Shown piece after piece: positions 14,160-14,305 of a stretch of DNA of 14,305 bases. A program made the position numbers and the translations under genes. The stretch covers positions 1 to 14,305 of the forward strand of contig JAZNIJ010000208.1 of the NCBI GenBank assembly GCA_045577455.1. Direction: 5' to 3'. This stretch comes from SIG653 sp045577455. GTDB lineage: Bacteria; Bacillota; Clostridia; Oscillospirales; CAG-382. Each line of letters opens with the position of its first letter. The stretch's first letter is position 1. The notes below the pieces were generated by a model that saw only the letters and a program-made list of their open reading frames with translations, ran no database searches and was not told where the DNA came from.

Positions 14160-14188
14160 ATTATACACAATTTTTCCTGCTAAGTCAA
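14160..14188 (-). promoter_or_regulatory. secD-secF promoter
   Basis: On the minus strand, -35 TTGACT (14183-14188), a 17-base spacer and a perfect -10 TATAAT (14160-14165) form a near-consensus sigma-A promoter. Transcription would begin near 14153 and give a leader of about 100 bases before secD. Confidence 0.88.
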
Positions 14189-14305
14189 GTATAATTTTGA
14201 AAAACACAAAAAAATATTTGAAAAATTATAAATAAAATACATTATTCCTAGTTAAAACTAATAAAATCACTGTATAAAAGTAAGTTTATTATTTAATCCC
14301 AAGCA
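14189..14305. other. AT-rich intergenic edge
   Basis: These 117 bases upstream of the secD promoter are very AT-rich and carry no supportable reading frame, terminator or promoter. The next gene lies beyond the window. Confidence 0.6.

Noticed and set aside
14054..14170. 39-residue longer SecD N-terminus from a TTG at 14170
   Set aside because: Its start lies within the promoter spacer, upstream of the predicted transcription start, and has no ribosome site.

Overview
The window looks like chromosomal DNA from a low-GC Gram-positive bacterium, most likely an anaerobic Clostridia/Oscillospirales-type gut organism. The pointers are AT-rich DNA throughout, AAAGGA/GGAGG ribosome binding sites, near-consensus sigma-A promoters with TTGACA-like and extended -10 elements, a lepA-hemW gene pair, separate secD and secF genes, and a secreted protein ending in a type I dockerin. 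The lineage is inferred from gene content and not from a marker gene.

Layout, left to right. (1) Positions 1-2995, minus strand: a three-gene surface-polysaccharide operon. It is read from a GT4 glycosyltransferase (EpsF-like), through an EpsG-family polymerase-like membrane protein, to a GT2 glycosyltransferase cut by the window edge. A strong promoter lies at 3055-3083. (2) 3228-5852, plus strand, divergent from that operon: a large secreted protein with a class 3 lipase-like alpha/beta-hydrolase domain, an InlB-B-like repeat and a C-terminal dockerin. It is the only plus-strand gene. (3) 5853-6143: an intergenic stretch packed with hairpins, several of them good minus-strand terminators. 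(4) 6144-9331, minus strand: the lepA-hemW housekeeping operon, followed by a 59-residue four-cysteine protein that overlaps the end of hemW. (5) 9459-11677, minus strand: galE coupled by a TAATG overlap to a lipoprotein of the serine beta-lactamase/DD-peptidase fold with a long Ser/Asp/Glu-rich linker. (6) 11769-14053, minus strand: secD-secF, driven by a near-perfect promoter at 14160-14188 and closed by a terminator at 11720-11757.

How the genes fit together: SecDF assists Sec export. The Sec-exported products here are the dockerin lipase-like protein and the penicillin-binding-fold lipoprotein. GalE supplies UDP-galactose, a plausible donor for the polysaccharide glycosyltransferases. LepA (translation factor) and HemW (heme chaperone) are ordinary core genes.

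Nothing here amounts to a clearly new defence or mobile system. There is no CRISPR array, no transposase, and I saw no tRNA or rRNA. The parts most worth a second look are the dockerin lipase-like protein and its folded mRNA leader, the hairpin cluster at 5863-6000, the Cys4 mini-protein, the atypical penicillin-binding-fold lipoprotein (KFG instead of KTG, no Glu166 motif, a 15-bp hairpin in its coding sequence), and the secD leader with a start-stop ATGTAA element.
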